The notes under the pieces were generated by a model. It had not been told where the DNA came from. It saw only the letters and a program-made list of their open reading frames with translations, and searched no databases. The translations under genes were made by a program, and so were the position numbers. This document shows, one piece after another, positions 38,012 through 50,416 of a stretch of 63,325 nucleotides of DNA. The DNA comes from Secundilactobacillus similis DSM 23365 = JCM 2765 (GTDB lineage Bacteria; Bacillota; Bacilli; Lactobacillales; Lactobacillaceae): the NCBI RefSeq assembly GCF_001311075.1, contig NZ_BBAD01000008.1, positions 1 through 63,325 on the forward strand, in the 5' to 3' direction. Position 1 is the first letter of the stretch, and every line of letters begins with the position of its first letter.

Positions 38012-38790
38012 GTGTTTTCTTGGTTAAATAAAAAGGACCAGGCAGCTATTCCGGCCGACCTGGAACTAGATCCTGATCATATTCCCACGCACGTCGCGAT
38101 TATTATGGATGGTAACGGTCGTTGGGCGCAACAGCGGCATTTGCCCCGAGTTGCTGGGCATAAGCAGGGGATGGATACGGTTAAAGTCATCACCGCAGCT
38201 GCCAGCGACCTTGGCATTAAGGTGCTGACGTTGTATGCTTTTTCCACTGAAAATTGGAAACGGCCAAAAGATGAAGTAAACTACTTAATGAAGTTACCGG
38301 TCGATTTTTTTGATACGTTTGTGCCGGATTTGATTGCCCACAACGTTCGGGTGAACGTGATGGGTTACGTGGATCAATTACCTAAGTTTACACAGGAGCT
38401 GTAAACCGCGCAATTGAACAAACCAAGGATTGCACCGGCATGGTGTTGAACTTTGCGTTAAACTATGGTGGTCGGGCTGAAATTACGACGGCTGTCCAAT
38501 CAATTGTGGCCGATGCGACAGCGGGTAACTTAACGGCTGAAGATGTCGATGATGACCTGATTAGTTCACGGCTAATGACCGCACCACTCGGTGAGTATGC
38601 TGATCCGGAAGTTGTGATTCGAACGTCGGGTGAAAAGCGGCTCTCTAACTTCTTGCTGTGGCAGATTGCCTACAGTGAATTTATTTTCATGGGGCCACAC
38701 TGGCCTGAATTTACACCAGCGTTGCTGGCTGAAGCAGTTTATGAATACCAACACCGAAAACGGCGGTTTGGCGGGTTAACAAATAAGTAA
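38012..38790 (+). CDS. uppS: Undecaprenyl diphosphate synthase
   Basis: cis-Prenyltransferase that makes the C55 lipid carrier for peptidoglycan and teichoic acid. The motif [11 protein letters not shown] contains the Mg-binding Asp, and further family blocks are [13 protein letters not shown] and [18 protein letters not shown] 1-nt deletion at about 38396-38398 breaks it; restored length is 259 residues. The start is GTG at 38012, after GGAGGTG. The mevalonate product of mvaS feeds this step. Confidence 0.95.
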
Positions 38791-38813
38791 CTAGGGGAAA
38801 AGGAGTTCAAACT

Positions 38814-39611
38814 ATGAGACAACGGGTCATTACTGCAGTTGTTGCCCTCATCATTTTCATCCCAATCATCATTGCGGGTGGTATCTGGGTTGAATTGGCA
38901 GCGGCTGTATTAGGGTTAGTGGCGTTATCAGAGTTATTAGTCATGCGCAAAAAGTTAATTGTATCTTGGGAGGCCTTTTTATCGGGAATCGCAGTGCTGT
39001 TAGTGATTTTGCCAGATTATTGGCAAGCGTTGTTACCACGGCATCTTAGTTTTGCGTTCATCGTTTACATCGTCGTCATTTTACTGATGATCTACACGGT
39101 TTTCTCAAAGAACCGGTTTTCATTTGATGATGCCGCAGTGTTAACGTTGGGCGTGATGTACATCGGATTTGGGTTCCACTACTTTATCGTTGCCCGGGGT
39201 ACGGGTAGTCAAGGACTTGCATCATTGTTCTTTGCGCTATTGATTGTTTGGATCACTGATAGTGGCGCCTATATGATTGGCCGTAAATTAGGCCGGCATA
39301 AGTTGGCGCCCCATATTAGCCCCAACAAAACTTGGGAAGGTTCGATTGGCGGAACAGTGGTTGCAACGATCATTGTCGGCATTTACTGCTACTTCTTCCC
39401 TCAAGGGGACAAGTCATTGCTGACGACCGTACTATTCACGATTGTGTTATCAGTTATCGGTCAATTAGGCGATTTAGTTGAATCTGCCTTGAAACGGTAC
39501 TATGGTGTTAAAGATTCTGGTAAAATCTTACCTGGGCACGGTGGCATCTTAGATCGATTCGATAGTTTGTTATTGGTACTGCCAGCCTTGCACTTATTCG
39601 GGTTTATTTAA
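38814..39611 (+). CDS. cdsA: Phosphatidate cytidylyltransferase
   Basis: Intact 265-residue membrane enzyme that makes CDP-diacylglycerol, with about seven to eight membrane helices. The C-terminal signature is complete: SPNKTWEGSIGG, then GDLVESALKRYYGVKDSG and LPGHGGILDRFDS. It is 23 nt after uppS, the standard pair. Confidence 0.96.
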   Translation: MRQRVITAVVALIIFIPIIIAGGIWVELAAAVLGLVALSELLVMRKKLIVSWEAFLSGIAVLLVILPDYWQALLPRHLSFAFIVYIVVILLMIYTVFSKNRFSFDDAAVLTLGVMYIGFGFHYFIVARGTGSQGLASLFFALLIVWITDSGAYMIGRKLGRHKLAPHISPNKTWEGSIGGTVVATIIVGIYCYFFPQGDKSLLTTVLFTIVLSVIGQLGDLVESALKRYYGVKDSGKILPGHGGILDRFDSLLLVLPALHLFGFI

Positions 39612-39647
39612 CCAAGATTAGTTGTCAAATTGGTAATCGGGTAAGTT

Positions 39648-39703
39648 GACACCAATGTGTTGACTGTCGGTTGAGAGACTCTGTTGGCAGCCTTGTTGGT
39701 GTC
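39648..39703 (+). promoter_or_regulatory. Leader inverted repeat before rseP
   Basis: GACACCAA (39648-39655) pairs exactly with TTGGTGTC (39696-39703), with inner short pairings (GAGAG/CTCT). It sits in the 157-bp cdsA-rseP gap. No T run follows, so it is not a simple terminator. Confidence 0.35.
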
Positions 39704-39768
39704 GCTCTTGCGCAGATAATGTCCGTGTCGAGAGTCGCATAATTATAATTACGGAAGGATCGACGCTT

Positions 39769-41043
39769 GTGATAACGACCATTATTACCTTTATCATCGT
39801 GTTTGGCCTGATCGTGTTCATTCACGAATTTGGGCACTTTTACTTTGCGAAGCGGGCTGGGATCTTAGTCCGAGAATTTTCAATTGGAATGGGACCGAAG
39901 CTGTTTAACTATCGCACGTCCGAAACGACCTACACGTTGCGGTTGCTTCCCGTTGGGGGCTACGTCCGGATGGCCGGTGGGGATGATGACGAAGATGAGT
40001 TAAAACCGGGGACCCCGGTCAGCCTTTACATTGGTGAAGATAATCAGGTCACTCGGATCAATACCAGTCAAAAGACCACGTTATTTAACGGGGTACCCTT
40101 GTCTGTTACGGCAACTGACCTTGAGGATGAACTCTGGATTGAAGGGTATGAGAACGGGGATGAATCCGAGGTCAAACGGTACGCCGTTGCTCACAATGCA
40201 ACGGTGATCGAAAAGGACGGGACTGAAGTTCGAATTGCCCCGAAGGACGTTCAATTTCAATCGGCAAGTCTGGGCCATCGGTTGATGACGAACTTTGCCG
40301 GGCCGATGAATAACTTTATCTTGGCCATTGTTGTGTATACGGTGCTGACCTTCGTGATTGGTGGCGTGACCAACAATAGTAATCGGGTGGCTCCAATGAG
40401 CACCGATGTCACGGTTGCACGGGATGCCGGCCTTAAAAACGGCGATGTGATTACCGCCGTTGCTGGTAAAAAGGTTACCGATTGGGCAACCTTGTCGGGT
40501 CAAATTCAAAAACGCGCTAACCAAAAGACACAGGTGACGGTTGACCGCAATGGTAAAACCAAGCAGTTGACCTTAACGCCAAAGGCCAAAAAGGTTGAAA
40601 ATAAAACCGTGGGGGCCATCGGCATCACGCAGTATCGCGACCATTCGTTGCCAGCCATGCTGGTTTCAGGCTTCACGCAAACTTGGCAGATGACGGTTCG
40701 ATTACTCACAGCTATTTGGAGTATGGTTTCCGGTCACTTTAGTTTAAATGATTTGGGCGGGCCAGTTGCCATCTTTGCAACCACGTCAACGGCAACCTCG
40801 GAAGGGCTGGCTGGGGTCTTAAACTTCCTAGCCTTTCTGTCGCTAAACTTGGGAATTGTTAATTTATTACCAATTCCTGCGCTAGATGGTGGTAAAATAT
40901 TACTTAATGTGATTGAAGGTATTCGACGCAAGCCATTGTCAGAAAACGTTGAAACTGCCATTACCTTAGTTGGGGTCGTCTTTTTGGTAGTCTTAATGTT
41001 ACTAGTGACATGGAATGATATCGAACGATACTTTATAAAATAA
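39769..41043 (+). CDS. rseP: Site-2 membrane protease RseP
   Basis: Intact 424-residue intramembrane zinc protease that cuts anti-sigma factors and signal-peptide remnants. The zinc site is FIHEFGHFYFAKR (HExxH) near residue 18, a PDZ domain lies in the middle (GLKNGDVITAVAGKKV), and the third ligand is in LLPIPALDGGKI near residue 370. Four membrane helices are expected. The start is GTG 39769, after GGAAGGA. It is followed by proS, the usual order. Confidence 0.95.
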   Translation: MITTIITFIIVFGLIVFIHEFGHFYFAKRAGILVREFSIGMGPKLFNYRTSETTYTLRLLPVGGYVRMAGGDDDEDELKPGTPVSLYIGEDNQVTRINTSQKTTLFNGVPLSVTATDLEDELWIEGYENGDESEVKRYAVAHNATVIEKDGTEVRIAPKDVQFQSASLGHRLMTNFAGPMNNFILAIVVYTVLTFVIGGVTNNSNRVAPMSTDVTVARDAGLKNGDVITAVAGKKVTDWATLSGQIQKRANQKTQVTVDRNGKTKQLTLTPKAKKVENKTVGAIGITQYRDHSLPAMLVSGFTQTWQMTVRLLTAIWSMVSGHFSLNDLGGPVAIFATTSTATSEGLAGVLNFLAFLSLNLGIVNLLPIPALDGGKILLNVIEGIRRKPLSENVETAITLVGVVFLVVLMLLVTWNDIERYFIK

Positions 41044-41047
41044 GTAA

Positions 41048-42798
<1,751 letters not shown>

Positions 42799-42834
42799 GG
42801 TATCGTTACAATTTGATTGATAAGTAAGTTTGAG

Positions 42835-42879
42835 ATGGGTCCGAAAACAAAACAATTGTTTTGTCTCGGGCCCATTTTA
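42835..42879 (+). terminator. Terminator of proS
   Basis: A hairpin with a 10-bp outer stem (42835-42844 with 42866-42875, one G.T pair) and an inner AAACAAAAC/GTTTTGT stem, ending in TTTTAG. Confidence 0.75.
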
Positions 42880-42986
42880 GAGACTTTAGACGTTGCACGT
42901 TAACCGACAGCGATGCCGGTTAGTGCGTGACGGTCAGCGCAATTGAGTTTAATTGAGTCGACCAACAATGAAGGGGGCAACTTGGT

Positions 42987-45900
42987 GTGGCGTTAGATCA
43001 CCAGCAATTATTTGAAAAATTATTGACACAGTTGCAGCTGCCGGATGATACCGACCAGTCTGTGTTCCAAGGTGCTGAGCTTGAACAATTAACGGTTCAC
43101 GCCCAGTCTAAGCGGTGGCACTTTAAGTTTAAGTTGCCGGCAATTTTGCCATTTCAAACGTTTTTAACGTTTCAGGGTCAGCTGCACAACGCCTTTCAGG
43201 CCATTGCACAAGTTGATTTTGAAATTGAAACGGCACAACCAGCGTTAAGCAATCGCCTGATTGGTGACTATTGGAACTGGGTCGTGCAACATAGTGGTTT
43301 GAACTCACCATTGGTTCAAGAACTCTGTCGGGACCAAGTGCCGCGACTAGAGGACGACCGGGTTATTTTTATGGCTGAAAACGAGGTCGTCAAAAACTTT
43401 TTGGTGAACCAAGCACTGGGACCAATTGAAAACCAGTACACGACGTATGGTTTTCCGAAGTTTTCGATTCACACCATGGTTGATGAATCAGCCTCGCAAC
43501 AAAAAATCAATGAATTCAAGCAACAAAAAGCGCAACACGATGCTGAAATGGCCCAAAAAGCGGTTGCGGCGTTAAAAGTTGCCAACGAAAAACGTGAAAA
43601 ACAGGGTGGTAAAGCCATTCCGAATGGTCCAACCGTCATCGGTCGAAAGATTAAAGACGGCAATAATGTGATGCAGTTGATCGCCATTGAAGAAGAGGAA
43701 AAGTCCGTTATCGTTCAGGGGTACGTCTTTAGTAAAGAAATTCGGGACTTACGTTCTGGCCGAAAGCTGATGATTCTTGAAATCACCGACTATACCTCAT
43801 CAATCGTGGTTAAAAAGTTCTCTCGGGATGATGGCGATGAAGCGCAATTCGATGGATTGAACGAAGGCGATTGGATCAAGGTTCGTGGGAGTGTCCAAGA
43901 GGATAACTTTATGCGTGATCTTGTTTTAAACGCTTATGATATTAACCAAATCAAGGTTCAAACTCGTCAGGATACTGCGCCAGAGGGCGAGAAACGGGTT
44001 GAACTGCATTTACACACCTCAATGAGTACGATGGATGCCACTAATTCAATCACTGATTACGTGAAGCGGGCTAAAAAGTGGGGGCAAGATGCGATTGCCA
44101 TCACTGATCACGCTGGTGTTCAGGGTTTCCCTGAAGCGTTCGCTGCGGGTCAAAAAAACGACGTAAAGATCATCTATGGGGTTGAAGCCAACCTCGTTGA
44201 TGACGGTGTACCAATTGGGTATAACAGTGAGCATCGTCAATTAGAGGGTGCTACCTACGTGATCTTTGACGTTGAAACGACTGGGTTATCCGCAATCTAT
44301 GACCGGGTGATCGAACTTTCAGCGGTGAAGATGCAGGGGAAGGAAGTCATTGATCAATTTGAGGAATTCATTGATCCTGGCTTCCACCTATCAGATCAAA
44401 CGACTGAATTGACGAGTATTACGGATGATATGGTGCGCGGTTCGAAGTCCGAAAAGGAAGTCTTTGAACTTTTCCGGGAATTTTACGGTGACGCGATTAT
44501 CGTTGGGCATAACGTGACGTTTGATATTGGTTTCATGAACGCTGGTTATCGGCGTTATGACTTACCAGAAGTGTCAAACCCGATTATTGATACCTTGACG
44601 TTGGCCCGGTTCTTATACCCGACGTTGAAAGGTACCGGTTAAATACGTTGGCCAAAAAGTTCCACGTGGCTTTGGAACACCATCACCGGGCGGTCTATGA
44701 TGCGGAATCAACCGGCCATTTGAACTACATCTTCTTGAAGGATGCTGAGGAACGCTACCAGATTCAGTATCATGACCAGTTGAATGATCATATGAGTGAT
44801 AACGATGCTTATAAGCATGCCCGGCCATCTCACGCCATCATTTTGGCGCAGACGCAAGAAGGGTTGAAGAATCTGTTTAAGCTGGTGTCGATGTCCAACG
44901 TCAAGTATTTCTACCGGGTGCCACGGGTACCACGGAGCTTGTTGGAACAATACCGCGAAGGGTTGTTAATCGGCTCGGCTTGTGATTCCGGTGAAGTATT
45001 CACTGCGATGATGCAAAAGGGTTACGCTGAAGCACGACAAAAGGCCAAGTTCTTTGATTATTTGGAAGTGCAACCAACAGCGGCTTACAAGCCATTGATC
45101 GATAGCGGTTTGATTCAAAATAAGAAAAACCTGCAAGAAATCCTAGCAAATATGGTTAAGCTTGGCGACGATTTGGACAAACCAGTCGTCGTCACGGGTG
45201 ACACCCACTATCTGGATGAACACGATTCGATTTATCGTAAAATCTTGATTCATTCGCAAGGTGGGGCTAACCCGTTGAACCGTCAGGAATTGCCAGACGT
45301 GCATTTTAGAACCACCGATGAACTATTGGCTGATTATGACTTCTTAGGAGCTGAAACGGCTAAAAAATTAGTGGTCACCAATACACACCTGATTGCGGAT
45401 AAGATTGATGAGGTCCATCCGCTGAAGGATAAGCTGTACACGCCACGGATGGAAGGTGCCGAAGACGAAATCCGAGAACGGACGATCAACACCGCTCACG
45501 AGTGGTACGGTGATCCGCTACCAGAAATCGTGCAACACCGATTGGATCGAGAACTCAAAAGTATCATTGGGAATGGGTTCTCCGTGATCTACCTGATTGC
45601 GCAACGGTTAGTGCACAAGAGTAACAAAGACGGGTACTTGGTTGGATCCCGGGGGTCCGTTGGTTCTAGTTTAGTGGCAACGATGACCGGGATTACCGAA
45701 GTGAACCCGTTGCCACCACATTACCGGTGTCCAAACTGTCAGCACTCAGAGTTCTTTACGAAGGGTGAATATAGTTCTGGATTTGACCTTCCCGAAAAAA
45801 ACTGTCCAGAGTGTGGCACGTTGATGATTGGTGACGGTCATGATATTCCGTTCGAAACATTCTTGGGCTTTACCGGGAACAAGGTGCCCGATATTGATTT

Positions 45901-47315
45901 GAACTTCTCGGGGGACTACCAACCAATCGCCCACAACTACACCAAGGTGTTGTTCGGTGAAAAGAACGTGTACCGGGCCGGAACGATTGGTACCGTGGCG
46001 GATAAAACCGCGTACGGATACGTGAAGGCCTACGAACGGGATACGGAATCTAACTTCCGTAATGCCGAAATTGACCGGTTAGCTAAAGGCGCTACCGGTG
46101 TCAAACGGACCACTGGTCAACATCCGGCGGGGATCATTGTTGTGCCCGACTATATGGAGATCTACGACTTTACGCCGATCCAGTATCCGGCTGATGATCA
46201 AAATGCCGCTTGGCAAACGACCCACTTTGATTTCCACTCGATCCATGACAACATCTTGAAAATCGATATTCTGGGACATGATGATCCCACGATGATCCGG
46301 ATGCTCCAAGATTTGAGCGGGATCGATCCCCAGACGATTCCAATGGATGATCCAGCGTCATGGCGCTGTTTTCCGGTACGGAGTCGCTGAACGTGACGCC
46401 AGAACAGATTCAATCAAAAACGGGGACACTTGGTGTGCCTGAATTTGGGACGCGGTTTGTTCGAGGCATGTTAGAGGAAACCCATCCAAGTAACTATTCG
46501 GAACTGCTCCAAATTTCTGGCCTATCTCACGGGACTGACGTGTGGTTAGGTAATGCCGAAGAGCTGATCAAGAACGGGACTGCTACGATTGCCAACGTGA
46601 TTGGTTGTCGTGATAACATCATGACCGACTTGATCCACTGGGGCATGGATTCCGAAATTGCCTTCCAAATCATGGAACACGTGCGGAAGGGCCGTGGGAT
46701 TCCAGACGAGTGGCAGGATAAAATGAAGGAAGCCGAAGTGCCGGACTGGTACATTGATTCTTGTTTGAAGATCAAGTACATGTTCCCGCGGCCCATGCGG
46801 CAGCTTACATTTTGATGGCGCTGCGGGTCGCTTACTTCAAGGTTTACTTCCCAATGGTTTACTACGCCGCGTATTTCTCAGTTCGAGCTGAAGACTTTGA
46901 TGTCGTTGCCATGTCACGTGGTAAAGAATCGGTTAAGGCGAAGATGAAGGAAATCAACGACGAAGGGATGGACGCGTCAACCAAGGAAAAGAACCTGTTA
47001 ACGGTTTTGGAATTGGCGAACGAAATGCTGGAACGGGGCTTTAAGTTTAAGATGATCGACATTGAAAAATCAGCTGCCAACGAATGGCTGATCGATGGCG
47101 ATACGTTGATCGCACCGTTCAACTCAGCACCAGGATTAGGCTTGAACGTGGCCAAGCAAATCGTGGCTGCGCGTGAAGACAAGCCATTCCTGTCAAAAGA
47201 AGATTTGGCTAAACGTGGGAAAGTATCTAAGACATTGATCGAATTTATGACGGACAATGGGGTTCTTGAAGGGTTACCGGATGAGAATCAGTTGAGTTTG
47301 TTTGATATGATGTAG
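42987..47315 (+). CDS. polC: DNA polymerase III alpha subunit, PolC type
   Basis: The replicative polymerase of Gram-positives, with built-in 3'-5' proofreading. Domains in order: N-terminal domain, OB fold, PHP ([16 protein letters not shown]), DEDDh exonuclease inserted in PHP ([10 protein letters not shown] to HNVTFDIGF), zinc finger (CPNC and CPEC), then the polymerase with [12 protein letters not shown] and the late HhH region. Three 1-nt deletions (about 44633, 46352-46354 and 46786-46790) split it. Restored length is 1443 residues, as expected. The start is GTG 42987, after GGGGG. Breaks in an essential single-copy gene strongly suggest sequence errors. Confidence 0.96.
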
Positions 47316-47316
47316 A

Positions 47317-47446
47317 GTGTGAAAAAGCTCGTTTAGACCCCAGAGCATAAGCAAAGCACCCCTAAATTCCTGTTTTTTGGAATTTAGGGGTGCTTTGCTT
47401 ATGCGGCCGGGTCTGAGCTTTTTCGCACGTTTCGGCTAGAGGACAG
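47317..47446 (+). repeat. Structured hairpin element, copy C
   Basis: Third copy, beginning 2 nt after the polC stop. H1 is 47317-47330 with 47415-47428 (14 bp, one G.T pair); bulge GTTT (47331-47334); H2 47335-47340 with 47409-47414; internal loop CAGAG/CGGCC; and a 25-bp H3, 47346-47370 with 47379-47403, around a T-rich loop. The tail CGCACGTTTCGGCTAGAGGA and CAG ends at 47446. Confidence 0.75.
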
Positions 47447-47730
47447 TTTTAAATTAAAATAGCTCTTCGCACAATTTCGAGCGAGATAACCAATTTGATA
47501 CTTACTCAGGTAACGTAATTCCGTGGACTTTGTCCTTATATGGCCGGGACCTGCGTGTTTTCGCACGTTTCGGCTAGATAACAGTCGTGAATTAAAGCGG
47601 CTCTTCACACAATTTCGAGTGAAGCAACCAGTTTGATGCTTACCCAGGTAACGTAAGTCCGTGGACGGTTGCCCATATACGGCCGGAACCTGCGTGTTGC
47701 CACCGGCTTTGACTAACTAACAATCATGTG
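47405..47730 (+). repeat. 138-bp tandem repeat, about 2.3 copies
   Basis: Units begin with GGCCGG at 47405, 47542 and 47681, giving periods of 137 and 139 bp. Each full unit contains CGCACGTTTCGGCTAGA, then AATTTCGAG, CAGGTAACGTAA and CGTGGAC. The third unit is partial and degenerates after about 47730. The unit starts inside hairpin copy C, so the right half of that element was duplicated. Nothing else is seen in 47731-47930. Confidence 0.75.
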
Positions 47731-47934
47731 TGCTGATGTAGCAGCTAAGACTGGCGCCAATGTCACTAAGTCATACCGAAAAAATTCAGCCGATTGATTC
47801 AAAACACACAATAAGTCAAAAATAAATCAAAGAAAACATTAATGTTTGATAAAAAAATGAATGAAACGCCAAGTGAATTTTAGGTTAAAAGTCAGCCAAA
47901 TTGGCGTCAAAACCGCCTCAATTCCACGTGTGCC

Positions 47935-48014
47935 TTGCGTTTAGCCAAAAACTGTGATATGATAACCATTGTAGATATTTCGGAAGGGAGTGAGCAGTGA
48001 TGCTCACTCTTTTT
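47935..48014 (+). promoter_or_regulatory. rimP-nusA-infB promoter and leader attenuator
   Basis: TTGCGT (47935-47940), 17-bp spacer, TATGAT (47958-47963). About 20 nt after the likely start of transcription, a perfect 9-bp hairpin with a GTGA tetraloop (47988-47996 with 48001-48009) is followed by TTTTT, a complete intrinsic terminator inside the leader. Confidence 0.7.
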
Positions 48015-48043
48015 ATTGGAAAAATGGTATTGGAGGTAAAAGA

Positions 48044-48516
48044 TTGGATAACGTCGTAGACATTGTTACGGCTCTGGCAGCGCCGATTGTTGAGGGTCAC
48101 CAGTTTGAGTTGGTGGACGTTGAGTTCGTGCGCGAGGGTAAAAGTTGGTATTTGCGGCTCTATATCGACAAACCCGGTGGAATTACGATCGACGAATGTG
48201 CGTTGGTGAGTGACGAGTTGAGTGAAAAACTTGATTCAATCGATCCTGATCCAATTCCCCAGCCTACTTCTTGGAAGTGTCCTCACCTGGTGCTGAACGG
48301 CCGTTGAAAAAAGAATCCGATTATCAACGGGCATTGAACCACTACGTTCACGTCTCACTGTACCAAAAAGTGTCTGGCGAAAAGGCCTTTGAAGGCTTCT
48401 TAAGAGCGGTGGACACGGATGAGTTAGCCTTAGAAGTGAACCTGAAGGGCCGCATCAAGACCCTAACCATTCCAAGAAAAAACGTTGCCAAAGCAAGATT
48501 AGCAATTAAGTTTTAG
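48044..48516 (+). CDS. rimP: Ribosome maturation factor RimP
   Basis: A factor for 30S assembly, first gene of the nusA-infB operon. It has 157 residues after repair of a 1-nt deletion at about 48259-48262. Family segments are [22 protein letters not shown], with [16 protein letters not shown] in the middle. The start is TTG 48044, after GGAGG; a longer in-frame upstream start would include the attenuator and is rejected. Confidence 0.93.
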
Positions 48517-48539
48517 GCGCTAAAAGGAGACTACTAGTA

Positions 48540-49792
48540 ATGAGTAAAGAACTATTGAGTGCCCTGAGTACTCTCGAAACTGAGAAGGGCATCAAAAAAG
48601 AAATCGTGATCGACGCGTTAACGGCGGCCTTAACCTCTGCTTACAAGCGGAACTACGGTCAAGCTCAAAACGTTGATGTTGAATTTGATCAACGTAAGGG
48701 TGACGTTCACGTCTTCGCTGTTAAGAAGGTCGTGGATCAAGTGTATGATTCACGGTTGGAAGTTAGCTTAGATGACGCGTTAAACGTGAGTCGTGGTTAC
48801 GAACTTGGCGATGATATCAAGTTTGAAGTAACGCCAAAGAACTTTGGCCGAATTGCTGCTCAAACTGCCAAGCAAGTGATCATGCAACGGGTTCGGGAAG
48901 CTGAACGGTCCCTGATTTTTGATCAATACAGCCAGTATGAAAATGAAATCATTACTGGTGAAGTTGAACGTCAGGATAACCGGTTCGTTTACGTCAGCCT
49001 TGGGAATGTCGAAGCCGTTATGGCGCGTCAAGACCAGATGCCAAACGAAGTTTACCGGATGCACGATCACATCAAGGTTTACGTGACTCGAGTTGAGAAC
49101 GCTGCTAAGGGTCCACAGGTCTTTGTTAGCCGGACCGACTCTGGGTTATTGAAGCGTTTGTTTGAACAAGAAATTCCGGAAATCTACGATGGAACTGTCG
49201 AGATTATGTCAATTGCACGGGAAGCTGGCGATCGGGCGAAGGTTGCCGTTCGTTCTAACAACAGCGATGTTGATCCTGTCGGGACTAGTGTTGGTCCTCG
49301 TGGGCAACGGGTTCAAGCCATTGTGTCTGAACTTGGTGGCGAAAACATGGACATCGTTGAATGGACTGACGACGAAGCAGCCTTTATCGCTAATGCGTTG
49401 AATCCAGCCGAAGTCATTGATGTGATTTTCGATGAAAACAACGAACGGGCCTGCACGGTGATCGTGCCTGATTACCAATTATCATTAGCAATCGGTAAGC
49501 GGGGTCAAAACGCGCGGTTAGCTGCAAAATTGACGGGTTACAAGATCGATATTAAGTCCGAATCAGAAGCTGAAGCAACGCTTGGGCAACAAGCTGCACC
49601 AGCAGCCGATGATGCCACTGATGATGTGGCTGAAACGGTTGATGATGAAATCGTTGCCGATGACGCACCCGTAACGGATGACGCTGAAGTTGCTGCTGAT
49701 GAAGCTGCAAGCGATGCTGATGTCGAAGCAAGTGCCGATGATGAACCGAATCAGCTGATTTGACTGATGAGGACGATTCAACCGAAGCCTAA
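48540..49792 (+). CDS. nusA: Transcription termination/antitermination factor NusA
   Basis: Binds RNA polymerase and nascent RNA to control pausing and termination. It has an N-terminal polymerase-binding domain (residues 1-125), S1 (TGEVERQDNRFVYVSLG), then two KH domains (GTSVGPRGQRVQAIV and AIGKRGQNARLAAKLTG). The C-terminal tail is acidic. A 1-nt deletion at about 49746-49749 affects only the last 16 residues; restored length is 417. It is the second gene of the rimP operon. Confidence 0.95.
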
Positions 49793-49806
49793 GGAGGAAT
49801 TTGACG

Positions 49807-50108
49807 ATGAAAAAACGAAAGATTCCAATGCGCAAGGACATCGTAACTGGTGAAATGGCGCCAAAGAAGGAACTGGTTCGGATCGTTCGCGACAAGGAAG
49901 ACAACGTGTCGATTGATCCTACTGGTAAGAAGTCTGGCCGTGGCGCTACATCTCACTAAACGTTGAGACGGCCAAGCGTGCTCAGAAAGAAAAGACGTTC
50001 GACAAGGTGTTTGAAACCAAGGTTGACCCACAGTTTTACGAGGACTTGGTCGCCTACGTTGATCACCAACAAGCACGTCGTGAGTTGTTTAACAATGAAA
50101 ACGCCTAA
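49807..50108 (+). CDS. ylxR: YlxR (DUF448) RNA-binding protein
   Basis: A basic protein of 100 residues after repair of a 1-nt deletion at about 49943-49946. It begins KKRKIPMRKDIVTGEMAPKK, the DUF448 pattern, and continues RIVRDKEDNVSIDPTGKK. The usual Cys of the RxCV box is Asp here. In Bacillus and Clostridium relatives it affects RNase P and transcription; its role here is inferred. It overlaps ylxQ by 14 nt. Confidence 0.88.
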
Positions 50109-50412
50109 AGAAGCGTTTTTACAGCTACTCGGGTTAGCAAGACGCGCCAACCAATTAGAGACCGGTGAGAACCTCGTGCTCAAAGCAATTCGGAATCAAA
50201 AGGTGGCGGCGGTCATTCTGGCGAGTGACGCAGGTCAAGCAAGTGCCAAAAAGTTACGTGATAAGGCAGCGTTTTACCACGTTGACTTTATTGAATCATT
50301 TACCAAAAATGAACTGAGCCAAGCAACGGGAATGAACCGTTCTGCGTATGGTGTGAAAGATCCTGGGTTTGCTAGAAAGTTACTGGAGCTAGTCAATACC
50401 GAAGGAGAGTGA
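50095..50412 (+). CDS. ylxQ: L7Ae-family ribosomal-like protein YlxQ
   Basis: A 105-residue kink-turn RNA-binding protein of the L7Ae/L30e fold (LGLARRANQLETGENLVLKAI, VAAVILASDAGQASAKKL). The ATG at 50095 lies within the end of ylxR. It is the usual fourth member of this operon. Confidence 0.92.
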   Translation: MKTPKEAFLQLLGLARRANQLETGENLVLKAIRNQKVAAVILASDAGQASAKKLRDKAAFYHVDFIESFTKNELSQATGMNRSAYGVKDPGFARKLLELVNTEGE

Positions 50413-50416
50413 AGAT

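Noticed and set aside
47405-47730. Possible CRISPR array
   Set aside because: The repeat unit is 138 bp, imperfect and contiguous without spacers, and no cas gene is present in the window.
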